The notes below the pieces were generated by a model, which did no database searches, had not been told where the DNA came from, and saw nothing but the letters and a program-made list of their open reading frames with translations. Source: Acidobacteriota bacterium (lineage in GTDB: Bacteria > Acidobacteriota > Blastocatellia > RBC074). From it: a stretch of 64,000 nt of DNA. Below, piece by piece: positions 18,636 to 27,424 of the stretch. How positions within the stretch are numbered: position 1 is the first letter of the stretch; each line of letters opens with the position of its first letter. A program made the translations under genes and the position numbers. The stretch lies in contig JAFDVI010000015.1 of the NCBI GenBank assembly GCA_018269055.1, positions 188,618 to 252,617 on the forward strand, read 5' to 3'.

Positions 18636-19949
18636 ATGAAGGTTAGTGTTATCGGATTGGGATATGTTGGTTGTGTTTCAGCGGCCTGCCTGGCGCGGGC
18701 TGGCCACGAAATTATCGGCGTGGACATCAGCCAATTGAAGGTGGAAATGATTAACAACGGTCACAGTCCCATTATCGAACCTGGCATCGGTGAAGTGTTG
18801 GCCGAGGCGGTCGAAAAAAAACGCCTGACGGCGACAACCGAAACGCATACGGCGGTGGCCGCAACCGATTTATCACTGGTGTGTGTGGGAACTCCCAGCC
18901 AGTCGAATGGCAGTTTGGATCTCACCTACATTCGCCGCTCCTGCCAGCAAATTGGCGAAGCGTTGGCGGCGAAGGGTAGCTATCACACCGTTGTCATTCG
19001 CAGCACGATGTTGCCAGGTTCGATTGAAAACACCGTCATTCCTGCGCTCGAAAGCAGTTCGGGAAAACGCGCCGGTGAAGGATTTGGCATTGCGATCAAT
19101 CCGGAATTCCTGCGCGAAGGAAGCTCCATTTACGATTTTCATCATCCGCCGCTCACGCTCATCGGTACCAATGACGAAAAGGTTGTAAGCCAGATCAGCC
19201 AACTTTACCAACACCTGGATGCGCCGGTCGTTGCCGCAGGAATCAAAGAAGCCGAGATGGTGAAATACACCAGCAACTGCTACCACGCCCTGAAAGTGGC
19301 GTTTGCCAATGAAATCGGCAATCTTTGCAAAAAACTGGGAGCGGACAGCCACAAGGTGATGGACATTTTCTGCCAGGACACGAAACTGAATGTTTCCGCC
19401 GCTTACCTGAAGCCGGGCTTTGCGTTTGGCGGGTCGTGTCTGCCGAAGGATTTGCGGGCAATCAATTACAAAGCCAAGGAGTTGGATGTCGAGGTTCCGG
19501 TGCTCAGCTCGATTCTTCCCAGCAATCGCCAACAAGTCGAACGGACGGTGGAAATGGTGCTGGGCACCAAGCGCAAAAATGTCGGCATATTAGGATTGAG
19601 CTTCAAGGCGGGAACGGATGATTTGCGCGAAAGCCCCATGGTGACATTGGTTGAAACCCTGATTGGCAAAGGGTTGAAACTTTCCATTTATGACCGCGAT
19701 GTGCAATTGGCTCGGTTGGTCGGCGCAAACAAGGATTTCATCGAACGCGAGATTCCCCACATTTCTTCGCTGCTTTGTCGCGAACTAGACGAAGTGGTGG
19801 ATTCGTCGGAAGTGGTCATCATCGGCAAAAGGGAAGACGAGTTCCACCAGTTGAGCGAGAAACTGAACAATGGACGAGTGTTCATTGATCTGGTGGGAAT
19901 GCTGAAAGGCCACAGACATAACGGCAGTTACCACGGTATTTGCTGGTAG
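18636..19949 (+). CDS. algD: GDP-mannose 6-dehydrogenase (AlgD-like)
   Basis: A 437-residue UDP-glucose/GDP-mannose dehydrogenase family enzyme. It has an N-terminal NAD site 'VIGLGYVG', the catalytic-loop 'FGGSCLPKDLRAINYKA' with the nucleophilic Cys near residue 268, and 'GLSFKAGTDDLRESPMV'. Within the family the motifs 'CVGTPSQSNGSLDL' and 'GANKDFIEREIPHISSLL' match AlgD-type GDP-mannose dehydrogenases better than Ugd/TuaD, so GDP-mannuronate is the favoured product. This is family knowledge applied to remembered motifs; a phylogeny would settle it. The reaction uses two NAD+. AGGAG ahead of ATG 18636 decides the start. It supplies an activated uronic acid to the locus. Confidence 0.85.
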   Translation: MKVSVIGLGYVGCVSAACLARAGHEIIGVDISQLKVEMINNGHSPIIEPGIGEVLAEAVEKKRLTATTETHTAVAATDLSLVCVGTPSQSNGSLDLTYIRRSCQQIGEALAAKGSYHTVVIRSTMLPGSIENTVIPALESSSGKRAGEGFGIAINPEFLREGSSIYDFHHPPLTLIGTNDEKVVSQISQLYQHLDAPVVAAGIKEAEMVKYTSNCYHALKVAFANEIGNLCKKLGADSHKVMDIFCQDTKLNVSAAYLKPGFAFGGSCLPKDLRAINYKAKELDVEVPVLSSILPSNRQQVERTVEMVLGTKRKNVGILGLSFKAGTDDLRESPMVTLVETLIGKGLKLSIYDRDVQLARLVGANKDFIEREIPHISSLLCRELDEVVDSSEVVIIGKREDEFHQLSEKLNNGRVFIDLVGMLKGHRHNGSYHGICW

Positions 19950-19970
19950 GAGGAATTTCGGCGACAACCT

Positions 19971-21512
19971 ATGAATATCGCAAAAGCTACAGCCGAACCG
20001 AAAAGTTTTGCAGGACAGACAATCTGGCTGGCTACGGCCAAGGGCACTGCGCTCGTGTTGGCGCTGGCGTTGCCCTTGATTCTGGTTCGTCACCTGAACC
20101 CTGAGCAATTGGGGTTATATCGGCAGGCGTTCCAGATTCTGACCACGACTCTTTCTTTATTGGGATTGCAGGTGGCGGCCAGCGCTTATTACTTCACGCC
20201 CCGTGAACCGGAGCGCAAGTCACAAGTCGCGCTCAACGTGTTGGTGTTTTACCTGGGTGTGGGCGCATTGGTGGCGGTGCTGTTTGCCAGTTTTCCGCGC
20301 TGGGTGACGCCGATTTTGAATGGAGACGGACTGGTTCCGGTTGTTCCCCTGCTTGGCGGAACGATCTTGCTTTGGTTGGTAGCGTTGAACATGGAAAGCA
20401 TCGTCATCGCCAACGGCGATATTCGCTGGTCTTCGGTGATGACGGTTTTGATCCAGTTGCTGAAAACCTCTTTGCTGATACTGGCAGCCGTCATCGGCCG
20501 CAGCGTGTACGCCATGATGTTTGCGGCGGTGCTGATCGGCATTATTCACTGTTTAGTTTGTGTGGTGTACCTGCGACGAAAATTCGGCAAGTTCTGGCAG
20601 GGGTTCGATTGGCAATTGTTCAAGGCGCAACTGGCCAATGCGCTGCCGTTCGGGATTGGTGGGATTGCCTACATCATTCAGTTTGACATGCATAACTATT
20701 ACGTCACATCGCATTTCACGCCGGCGGAGTTCGCGGTGTATTCGATAGGCTGTTTCCAGTTACCGATCCTGCAAGTGTTAATTGATTCGGTGGAAACAAT
20801 TCTGTTGCCGGAAATCGCCAGATTGGAAAAGGATCGTGCCTATCAGAAAATTTTTCGAGTTTGGATCAACTCGATGCGTATGTTGGGATTTGCCATTTTG
20901 CCGATTTGCGCATTTTTGTTCGTGCTCCGGCGAGAGTTCATCCTGACGCTTTTTACGGCGACGTATGCGGCTGCGACATCTATTTTTGCCATCAACCTGT
21001 TCAATCTGCTGCTTTACATTCTGTTGATCGGAACGGTTCTGCGAGCATTTCCGGAGCTGAAATACTTCCGCATCAAATTCTGTTTGTTCCTGCTGCCGGT
21101 TACCTGGCTGGCACTGTATTTCGGGGTCAAAACCAGTGGAATGGTCGGAGTGATTTCGGCGGTAGCGTTGACCCGGTTGTTGGATGCCAGTGTGACGATG
21201 ACGGTTCTTGTACGGCGATTAGAATTGACCTGGCAGGATTTGAAGCAATTTGGGGTGCTTGGCCGGCTGGTGTCGGCGGCGTTGATTGCTTCCGGTATCA
21301 CCTTTGTCGTCAAGTTTCCGCTTGCGGCTTTGCCTGTTCAATTGGTGCTGGTGATTGGGGCGGCGGTTTTTGGACTGTCTTACCTGGTGGCAGTGTTTGC
21401 GCTGAGAGCCGTGACCACGGCAGAACAAGCGCAATTGAAATCCTTGTGGCAGAAGTTTTACCAATTTGGAGCCGGTCGAATCGGCCTGGCTTCGGCGACT
21501 GAGGCGCAATAA
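19971..21512 (+). CDS. Wzx-like lipid-linked oligosaccharide flippase
   Basis: A 513-residue integral membrane protein of the MOP/oligosaccharide-flippase superfamily with about 14 predicted helices. The N terminus 'FAGQTIWLATAKGTALVLALALP' is the typical first helix, with conserved 'PEQLGLYRQAFQI' after it. It would move the undecaprenyl-linked repeat unit across the inner membrane for polymerisation by the neighbouring Wzy-like protein. AGGAGG lies about 14 bases upstream, rather distant. It fits between algD and the polymerase with short gaps, consistent with one operon. Transport role is by family; substrate is inferred from context. Confidence 0.88.
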   Translation: MNIAKATAEPKSFAGQTIWLATAKGTALVLALALPLILVRHLNPEQLGLYRQAFQILTTTLSLLGLQVAASAYYFTPREPERKSQVALNVLVFYLGVGALVAVLFASFPRWVTPILNGDGLVPVVPLLGGTILLWLVALNMESIVIANGDIRWSSVMTVLIQLLKTSLLILAAVIGRSVYAMMFAAVLIGIIHCLVCVVYLRRKFGKFWQGFDWQLFKAQLANALPFGIGGIAYIIQFDMHNYYVTSHFTPAEFAVYSIGCFQLPILQVLIDSVETILLPEIARLEKDRAYQKIFRVWINSMRMLGFAILPICAFLFVLRREFILTLFTATYAAATSIFAINLFNLLLYILLIGTVLRAFPELKYFRIKFCLFLLPVTWLALYFGVKTSGMVGVISAVALTRLLDASVTMTVLVRRLELTWQDLKQFGVLGRLVSAALIASGITFVVKFPLAALPVQLVLVIGAAVFGLSYLVAVFALRAVTTAEQAQLKSLWQKFYQFGAGRIGLASATEAQ

Positions 21513-21525
21513 CCCCGGACGAAAG

Positions 21526-23010
21526 ATGAAGTTGCTTCCACAGGCAAAAGAACTGGTTTTGGCAACGCCGTCAGGCGGCGCGACGGCCGATTCTGTCGAA
21601 ACGAAGCCCTTTTCCCGGCATAAAGTCGCGTTTGTCGCAACGTACTTGTTTACATTGCTGCTTTACCTGCGCCCGAACGAATTGTTTCCTGACCTTTTCG
21701 GCACATTGTCCATCATCAAATTCGTTGCAATCACGGGAATCATTGCTTACGTCTCGGGAAAACTGAGCCATGCCGAACCTCTGACCGTTATGACCATTGA
21801 AGTTAAAATGGTTTTGGCGATGGCCGTGCTTTCGTTGGTGTTGATGCTGAATGCCGCTGCTCCCGATGAAAGCTGGTTTCAGTTCAATGACACGTTCAGC
21901 AAAGTGGTGGTGATCTTTATTCTGATGGTCAATTTGCTGGATACGCCTAAGCGGTTGCTTTCCATCTTCAACCTGATCATTGCCGGTGGAGTTTGGGTCG
22001 CGTACTACGCCATTCAAACCTACAACGAAGGGGAATATATGCTGATCGCCAAGGGGATCTCCCGAATTGCGGGCGTTGGCGGCGGGATGTTTGGCAATCC
22101 GAATGATCTGGCCAATGCGTTGGATATGTTGATTCCCCTTGCCTTTGTTCTGGGTCTTTATCGAAAGGGAGTGCCGCGCCTGATTTATCTGGGATGCGTC
22201 GGACTGTTTGTGTACGCGGTGCTGATTACCTACTCGCGCGGAGCATTTTTAGGCTTGATGGCCGCGGCAGGGTTTTTGGCCTGGAGACTGGGACGCGGTA
22301 AGAGATTCAAGATGATCGTTGTTTCCGGTGTGGCTGTCGTATTGCTCACAGTCGCTTCTCCCGGAGGCTTTGGAAAGCGAATCGCCACGATTTTTGACGT
22401 GGACAAGGACCAGACGGGGTCTTCTTACCAACGGCGCGAACTGTTGAAACGTGCGCTTCTGGTGGCTGCGGCCCATCCGCTTGGCGTTGGAATGGCAAAT
22501 TATCATCTCTATTCATTGAACGAAGAGAGAGCACATAACGCCTATTTGGAAACCGCATCCGAGCTTGGTGTTTTGGGATTGCTTGCTTACCTGATTATCA
22601 ATTTTTCTCCGCTAATTGGGTTGTTCGCCTTCGAACGGAAACTTGGAAAACCGGATTCTGAAGTCAAAAGGGAGGCATATTACATCTGCGTTGGGTTACA
22701 GGCGACGCTTGTCACCTATTATGTTTGCAGCTTTTTTGCCTCCGTGCAGTATTACTGGTTTTTGTACTATCCGGTCGCTCACAGCGTCGCCTTTTTCAGG
22801 ATTTACCGGAACCTTTCCGCCAGCACGGAAAACGAAAATCTGGCGCTGATCCCCATCAACCAACAAACTGACATCAAAACCAAACCTGGCAAAGCAAAAG
22901 GCGGTGTGCTTTGGCAACCCAATCAGGCCCAAGCTGGCGTTTTATGGTCGAAAACCTACTGGCGCAAACCAAAGTTTGCCAAACGCCGATCTTTGGAGAG
23001 GGTGGGGTGA
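21526..23010 (+). CDS. O-antigen polymerase/ligase family protein (Wzy/WaaL-like)
   Basis: A 494-residue polytopic membrane protein. It contains the Wzy_C signature 'YSRGAFLGLMAA' (about residue 236) and the 'AHNAYLETASELGVLGLLAYL' loop-helix (about 340), whose His and Glu are typical of O-antigen ligases and EPS polymerases. About 12 membrane helices are followed by a basic cytoplasmic tail (about 450-494). In a Wzx/Wzy locus without LPS core genes, polymerisation of the EPS repeat is the likely function. The longer frame from 21466 overlaps the flippase; ATG 21526 starts 13 bases after it. Confidence 0.87.
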   Translation: MKLLPQAKELVLATPSGGATADSVETKPFSRHKVAFVATYLFTLLLYLRPNELFPDLFGTLSIIKFVAITGIIAYVSGKLSHAEPLTVMTIEVKMVLAMAVLSLVLMLNAAAPDESWFQFNDTFSKVVVIFILMVNLLDTPKRLLSIFNLIIAGGVWVAYYAIQTYNEGEYMLIAKGISRIAGVGGGMFGNPNDLANALDMLIPLAFVLGLYRKGVPRLIYLGCVGLFVYAVLITYSRGAFLGLMAAAGFLAWRLGRGKRFKMIVVSGVAVVLLTVASPGGFGKRIATIFDVDKDQTGSSYQRRELLKRALLVAAAHPLGVGMANYHLYSLNEERAHNAYLETASELGVLGLLAYLIINFSPLIGLFAFERKLGKPDSEVKREAYYICVGLQATLVTYYVCSFFASVQYYWFLYYPVAHSVAFFRIYRNLSASTENENLALIPINQQTDIKTKPGKAKGGVLWQPNQAQAGVLWSKTYWRKPKFAKRRSLERVG

Positions 23011-23018
23011 AGTAAGTT

Positions 23019-24983
23019 ATGTGTGGAATTGCGGGATATTTCCGGTCAGAAGCTGCGACCAACGGGCGAACAAACGGTAGCTCGCCGAAAGATTACCTGA
23101 TCGAACGGATGTGTGATGTCATTACGCATCGCGGGCCGGATGACGCAGGGTATTACGTCGAAGCCGGACTGGCGATTGGCATGCGGCGGCTATCCATTAT
23201 TGACATTGTCGCCGGACATCAACCGATTTCAAACGAAGACGGTTCGGTGTGGATTGTCTTCAATGGTGAGATTTACAACTTTGCCACATTGCGCGACGAC
23301 TTGATCGCTCGCGGCCACACGTTCAAAACCCACAGCGATACGGAAACCATCGTTCATTTGTACGAAGAGGAGGGCGAATGGTGCGTCGAACGGTTGCGCG
23401 GCATGTTTGCCTTCGCCATTTGGGATCAGCGACAGAATTCGCTGTTTTTGGCTCGCGACCGCGCGGGTAAAAAGCCGCTGCATTACACGATGGTCGGTGA
23501 CACGTTGGTTTTCGGTTCGGAAATCAAATCGCTGTTGCAATTTCCCGGAATCGAGCGACGTGCAAATCTCAACGCGATTTCAGATTTTCTGACCTTTGGA
23601 TACGTCCCCGATCCGCTGACGGCTTTTGGCGGCATTCACAAACTCCCAGCCGGCCACACGATGACTTTCCGCGACGGACGGGTGAAAACTCGCCGGTATT
23701 GGGATTTCAACTACGATTCCGCCGAACGGAATTCTCACCACGAGGAACAGTTTTATGTCGAACGGTTGCGCGAATTGATCGCCGAGGCCGTGCGCGTACG
23801 GCTGGTCAGCGAAGTGCCCCTGGGTGCATTTTTGTCCGGCGGCATAGATTCAAGCACGGTGGTCGCAATGATGGCTCGCGCGATGGATCAACCGGTCAAA
23901 ACGTTTTCCATCGGCTTCAGCGAGGCCAGTTTTGACGAACTGAAATACGCCCGGCTGACCGCCGAACGTTACCAGACCGATCATCACGAATTCATCGTCA
24001 CGCCGGACGTGTGCCGTCTGGTTGAAGAAATCGTCTGGCATCACGACGAACCGTTCGCGGACGCCTCCAGCATTCCGACGTATGTCGTGTCGAAAATGGC
24101 GCGTGAGTTCGTAACCGTGATTTTATCCGGCGACGGCGGTGACGAATTGTTCGCGGGGTACGAACGCTATCGGATTCATCAGGGCCGGGGCGGTTTCGAG
24201 CGGATTCCGCGCAGGTTCAGGCGCGGTCTGATGCTGCCACTCAGTCGTGCGCTGCCGCGAGCCGTTTATGGCAAACAGTTTCTCCGCAACATTTCGTTGG
24301 AAGGCGGCGCGCGATTCGTTGACAGTCTTTCTTATTTCAGCGCGGACGTAAAACGCAGCTTACTGACTGGGGCAACGCGACGGGCGCTGAACGGTCACGA
24401 TTCAACCGTTGCGTTCGAACAAATCTATGCCGAACCCAATTCCGCCGACTCGATTGAACGGTTGCTGTATTTGGACAGCAAAACCTATCTGGTGGGCGAC
24501 ATCCTGACCAAAGTTGATCGGATGAGCATGGCGCATTCCATCGAAGCGCGCGTGCCATTGCTGGATCAGGAACTGATTGAATTCGTCCAAACCATCCCGG
24601 CTTCGCTGAAGCTGCGCGGGCAAACGACGAAACACATTCTGAAACAGGCAATGGCCGAATTGATTCCGGCGGAAATCATCAACCGCCCGAAAATGGGTTT
24701 CGGCGTTCCGCTGCGCAAATGGCTGAACCACGAATTGCGAGAAATGCTGCACGACACGCTGACGGATGAAACAGCGCGTCAACGCGGATTGCTCGATCCG
24801 CGCGCGGTTCAGGCGCTGCTTGATGAACACGAGCGCGGTCGCCGGGATAACTCGCTGCATCTGTGGGGACTGCTAACCCTGGAATTGTGGCATCGCTCGT
24901 TCATAGACCGGAAACCGGAAATGAGTTTTGCAGGAGCCAAGCAGGTGAAGTTGCAGCAACTGGCCGTCGGAGCAGGCGCGTAG
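23019..24983 (+). CDS. asnB: Asparagine synthase-like glutamine amidotransferase (copy 2)
   Basis: A 654-residue class-II amidotransferase paralogous to the product at 13700. Cys2 is the glutaminase nucleophile (MCGIAGYF). The synthetase half has 'SGGIDSS' (about 270) and 'SGDGGDELFAGYERYR' (about 375). It differs from copy 1 at many positions, including the P-loop context and the C-terminal third, so the two probably act on different substrates or positions. It starts eight bases after the polymerase stop. As with copy 1, sugar-acid amidation is more likely than asparagine synthesis in this setting, but a genuine AsnB cannot be excluded. Confidence 0.93.
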   Translation: MCGIAGYFRSEAATNGRTNGSSPKDYLIERMCDVITHRGPDDAGYYVEAGLAIGMRRLSIIDIVAGHQPISNEDGSVWIVFNGEIYNFATLRDDLIARGHTFKTHSDTETIVHLYEEEGEWCVERLRGMFAFAIWDQRQNSLFLARDRAGKKPLHYTMVGDTLVFGSEIKSLLQFPGIERRANLNAISDFLTFGYVPDPLTAFGGIHKLPAGHTMTFRDGRVKTRRYWDFNYDSAERNSHHEEQFYVERLRELIAEAVRVRLVSEVPLGAFLSGGIDSSTVVAMMARAMDQPVKTFSIGFSEASFDELKYARLTAERYQTDHHEFIVTPDVCRLVEEIVWHHDEPFADASSIPTYVVSKMAREFVTVILSGDGGDELFAGYERYRIHQGRGGFERIPRRFRRGLMLPLSRALPRAVYGKQFLRNISLEGGARFVDSLSYFSADVKRSLLTGATRRALNGHDSTVAFEQIYAEPNSADSIERLLYLDSKTYLVGDILTKVDRMSMAHSIEARVPLLDQELIEFVQTIPASLKLRGQTTKHILKQAMAELIPAEIINRPKMGFGVPLRKWLNHELREMLHDTLTDETARQRGLLDPRAVQALLDEHERGRRDNSLHLWGLLTLELWHRSFIDRKPEMSFAGAKQVKLQQLAVGAGA

Positions 24984-24997
24984 AAAACCGAATTTCG

Positions 24998-26197
24998 ATG
25001 ATGACCAAACTTCGTGTCTTACAACTGGTGGATAGTTTCAATCAGGGCGGTTCGGAACGTCAGGCGGTGCAGCTTGCCCGATTGTTGCACGACAGCGGCG
25101 AGTATGAAGTCCTGGTTGCCTGTTTGAACGACAATGGAGTTTTGCTCGCGGAAATCGAAGCGTTGGGATTGAGGGAAATTCCGGTGTTTCCGCTGACCAG
25201 TTTTTACGACGCAAACTTTCTCGCTCAGGTCATTCGCTTTGTGCGTTACCTGCGCCGGAACGAAATCAGCGTTGTTCAGTCGTCAGATTTTTACACCAAC
25301 ATTTTTGGAATGCTGGGAGCCTGGCTGGCGCGTGTGCCGGTTCGGATCGCTGCTCGGCGGGAATCGGGAAAACGTTCTGCATTTCATCGGCGCATCGAAC
25401 GCGGCGCTTACCGGTTGGCGCAAACTGTCATCGCCAACTGCGCTGCTGTGCGCGACGAATTGATCGCGGAAGGAGTGCCGGAACAGAAAATCCTCACCAG
25501 CTACAACGGATTGGATTTGTCGAAGTTCTTCCGGTGCGCGGGTACGCGACGCGAAGAAGTGTTGAACTCGCTGGGTATGCCTGAAGCCGCGGGCAGGAGG
25601 CTGGTAACGATGGTTGCCAATCTGCGCCCGGTCAAAGATCAGGCGACGTTTTTGAACGCGGCCCGATTGGTGCATCAGGCGGCGCCGGACGCCGCGTTCT
25701 GTCTGGCGGGCGAAGGTGAGTTGTTGGAACCTTTGCGCCAGCAGGCGCAGCAGCTTGGATTGTTACAGGATGTTTTCTTCACCGGACGTTGCGAACGGGT
25801 GGCCGATTTGCTGGCGGTATCCGAAATCGGTGTGTTGAGTTCAACTTCCGAAGGGTTTTCAAACGCAATCATCGAATACCTGGCTGCACGGTTGCCGGTG
25901 GTTGTGACAGACGTTGGCGGCGCTCGTGAAGCCGTCATCGAAAACGAAACCGGCTTTTTGATTCCAGTGGACGATGTGAAGACGTTGGCCGCCCGCCTGA
26001 CGCAATTATTGAGTGATCCGGTAAAGGCGCGTTCGATGGGCGAACGGGGGCGAAATCTTGTGGAAGAGAAGTTTTCCAATGGTGCGCTTCTCGAACGCAC
26101 ACAGCGTTTATACAACCGACTGCTGCCGGCTCAGTCGAAACGCTCCGGGCAAAGTTCCGGCGTTTATGAAAAAGGAATCGAGAGAATAGGACGGTGA
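24998..26197 (+). CDS. Glycosyltransferase family 4
   Basis: A 399-residue GT4 enzyme. 'LRVLQLVDSFNQGGSERQ' is the acceptor-domain loop, 'VANLRPVKDQATFLNAA' begins the donor domain, and 'STSEGFSNAIIEYLAARLPVV' contains the conserved donor-site glutamates. Two adjacent ATGs (24998, 25001) are possible starts; the longer upstream frame overlaps asnB and is rejected because the family N terminus begins at 'TKLRVL'. Its stop overlaps the GTG of the next gene. Cytoplasmic, probably extending the lipid-linked repeat. Confidence 0.92.
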   Translation: MMTKLRVLQLVDSFNQGGSERQAVQLARLLHDSGEYEVLVACLNDNGVLLAEIEALGLREIPVFPLTSFYDANFLAQVIRFVRYLRRNEISVVQSSDFYTNIFGMLGAWLARVPVRIAARRESGKRSAFHRRIERGAYRLAQTVIANCAAVRDELIAEGVPEQKILTSYNGLDLSKFFRCAGTRREEVLNSLGMPEAAGRRLVTMVANLRPVKDQATFLNAARLVHQAAPDAAFCLAGEGELLEPLRQQAQQLGLLQDVFFTGRCERVADLLAVSEIGVLSSTSEGFSNAIIEYLAARLPVVVTDVGGAREAVIENETGFLIPVDDVKTLAARLTQLLSDPVKARSMGERGRNLVEEKFSNGALLERTQRLYNRLLPAQSKRSGQSSGVYEKGIERIGR

Positions 26198-27393
26198 AGC
26201 GAGAGCATTTTCAAGACGTAGAGATGAAATCACAAAGCAATAGACAATTAAGGGTTTTGCTAGCAGCTCCGTCATTGGAAATTCTGGGTGGACAATCCAG
26301 ACAGGCGGCGACGCTCAGGCATTGGTTTAGTCAGGATCCTGAACTGACTGTTTCCTATGTTCCCCACAACCCCAGACTGCCTGGCCCATTGCGATTGTTG
26401 CAGCGGATCAAATACGTCCGCACGGCGGTAACTTCGCTGTGGTATTGGGGCCTGTTGCTGATTCACATCAGGCGGTGCGATGTGCTGCATGTTTTTTCCG
26501 CTTCCTATTACTCGTACTTGCTTTCGGTAATGCCTGCGCTGCTGATCGCAAAGCTTTACGGCAAAAAGAGCGTGCTGAATTACCGCAGCGGCGAGGCGGA
26601 AGATCATTTGGAGAACTGGCCTTTGACTGCCGCTCCGACGATGAAATGGGCCAGCGTGATTGCCGTGCAATCCGGATTTTTGCGAGACGTGTTTGCGCGC
26701 TTCGGGTTGAAGACGACAGTGTTGCCAAGTTCCGTCAATTTGGAGCGGTTTCATTTTCGCCATCGCAAACCATTGCAACCGATTTTCCTGTCGAACCGGT
26801 TGCTCGAACCACTGTACAACGTTGCATGTATCATCCGCGCGTTTGAATTGATTCAGCGCCGACATCCCGAAGCGCGTTTGATCGTGGCAGGCGACGGGAC
26901 AGAACGGGCCAATCTGGAAACTCTGGTTTTAGAGTTGGGACTGCAAAACGTGGATTTTGTTGGCCGCGTTGAATACGAAGAAATGCCCGGACTGTACGAA
27001 CGGGCAGACATATACCTGAATGCTCCGAATTTGGACAATCTGCCAAGCTCCATTTTGGAAAGTTATGCCTCCGGATTGCCAGTTGTGACCACTGAGGCAG
27101 GTGGCATCCCCTATATTTTGGAACATGAAGCCACGGGGATTTTGGTAGGATTGAACGACCACGTCGGCATGGCGATGGGAGCGATGCGGTTGTTGAAGGA
27201 TCAAGCGTTTGCGGGTCAGTTAATTCAAAATGCTCTGGAGGAGAGCGAAAAATACTCTGCCGCCAACGAACGCAAATCCTGGCGCGAGTTATACAAAAAA
27301 CTGGTGAATCACGATTTTCCTCCTGATGGTGCGAAAGCATCATCGAGAGTGGTGGAACGCGAAAAGAAAAACGAGACGGCGGCAATTTCCTGA
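26194..27393 (+). CDS. Glycosyltransferase family 4
   Basis: A 399-residue GT4 enzyme. Near the N terminus it has 'LAAPSLEILGGQSRQA', and the donor half has 'NRLLEPLYNVACIIRAF' and 'NAPNLDNLPSSILESYASGLPVV'. In the latter, Asn and Asp replace part of the common E-G-F/E pattern, as in other members using different donors. GTG 26194 overlaps the previous stop; an ATG ten codons later (26224) is an alternative, and neither has a strong ribosome site. Part of the coupled run of EPS glycosyltransferases. Confidence 0.9.
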   Translation: MKREHFQDVEMKSQSNRQLRVLLAAPSLEILGGQSRQAATLRHWFSQDPELTVSYVPHNPRLPGPLRLLQRIKYVRTAVTSLWYWGLLLIHIRRCDVLHVFSASYYSYLLSVMPALLIAKLYGKKSVLNYRSGEAEDHLENWPLTAAPTMKWASVIAVQSGFLRDVFARFGLKTTVLPSSVNLERFHFRHRKPLQPIFLSNRLLEPLYNVACIIRAFELIQRRHPEARLIVAGDGTERANLETLVLELGLQNVDFVGRVEYEEMPGLYERADIYLNAPNLDNLPSSILESYASGLPVVTTEAGGIPYILEHEATGILVGLNDHVGMAMGAMRLLKDQAFAGQLIQNALEESEKYSAANERKSWRELYKKLVNHDFPPDGAKASSRVVEREKKNETAAIS

Positions 27394-27424
27394 TCTCAGG
27401 CGAGCCGCGTCAGGCAAGAAGTTC

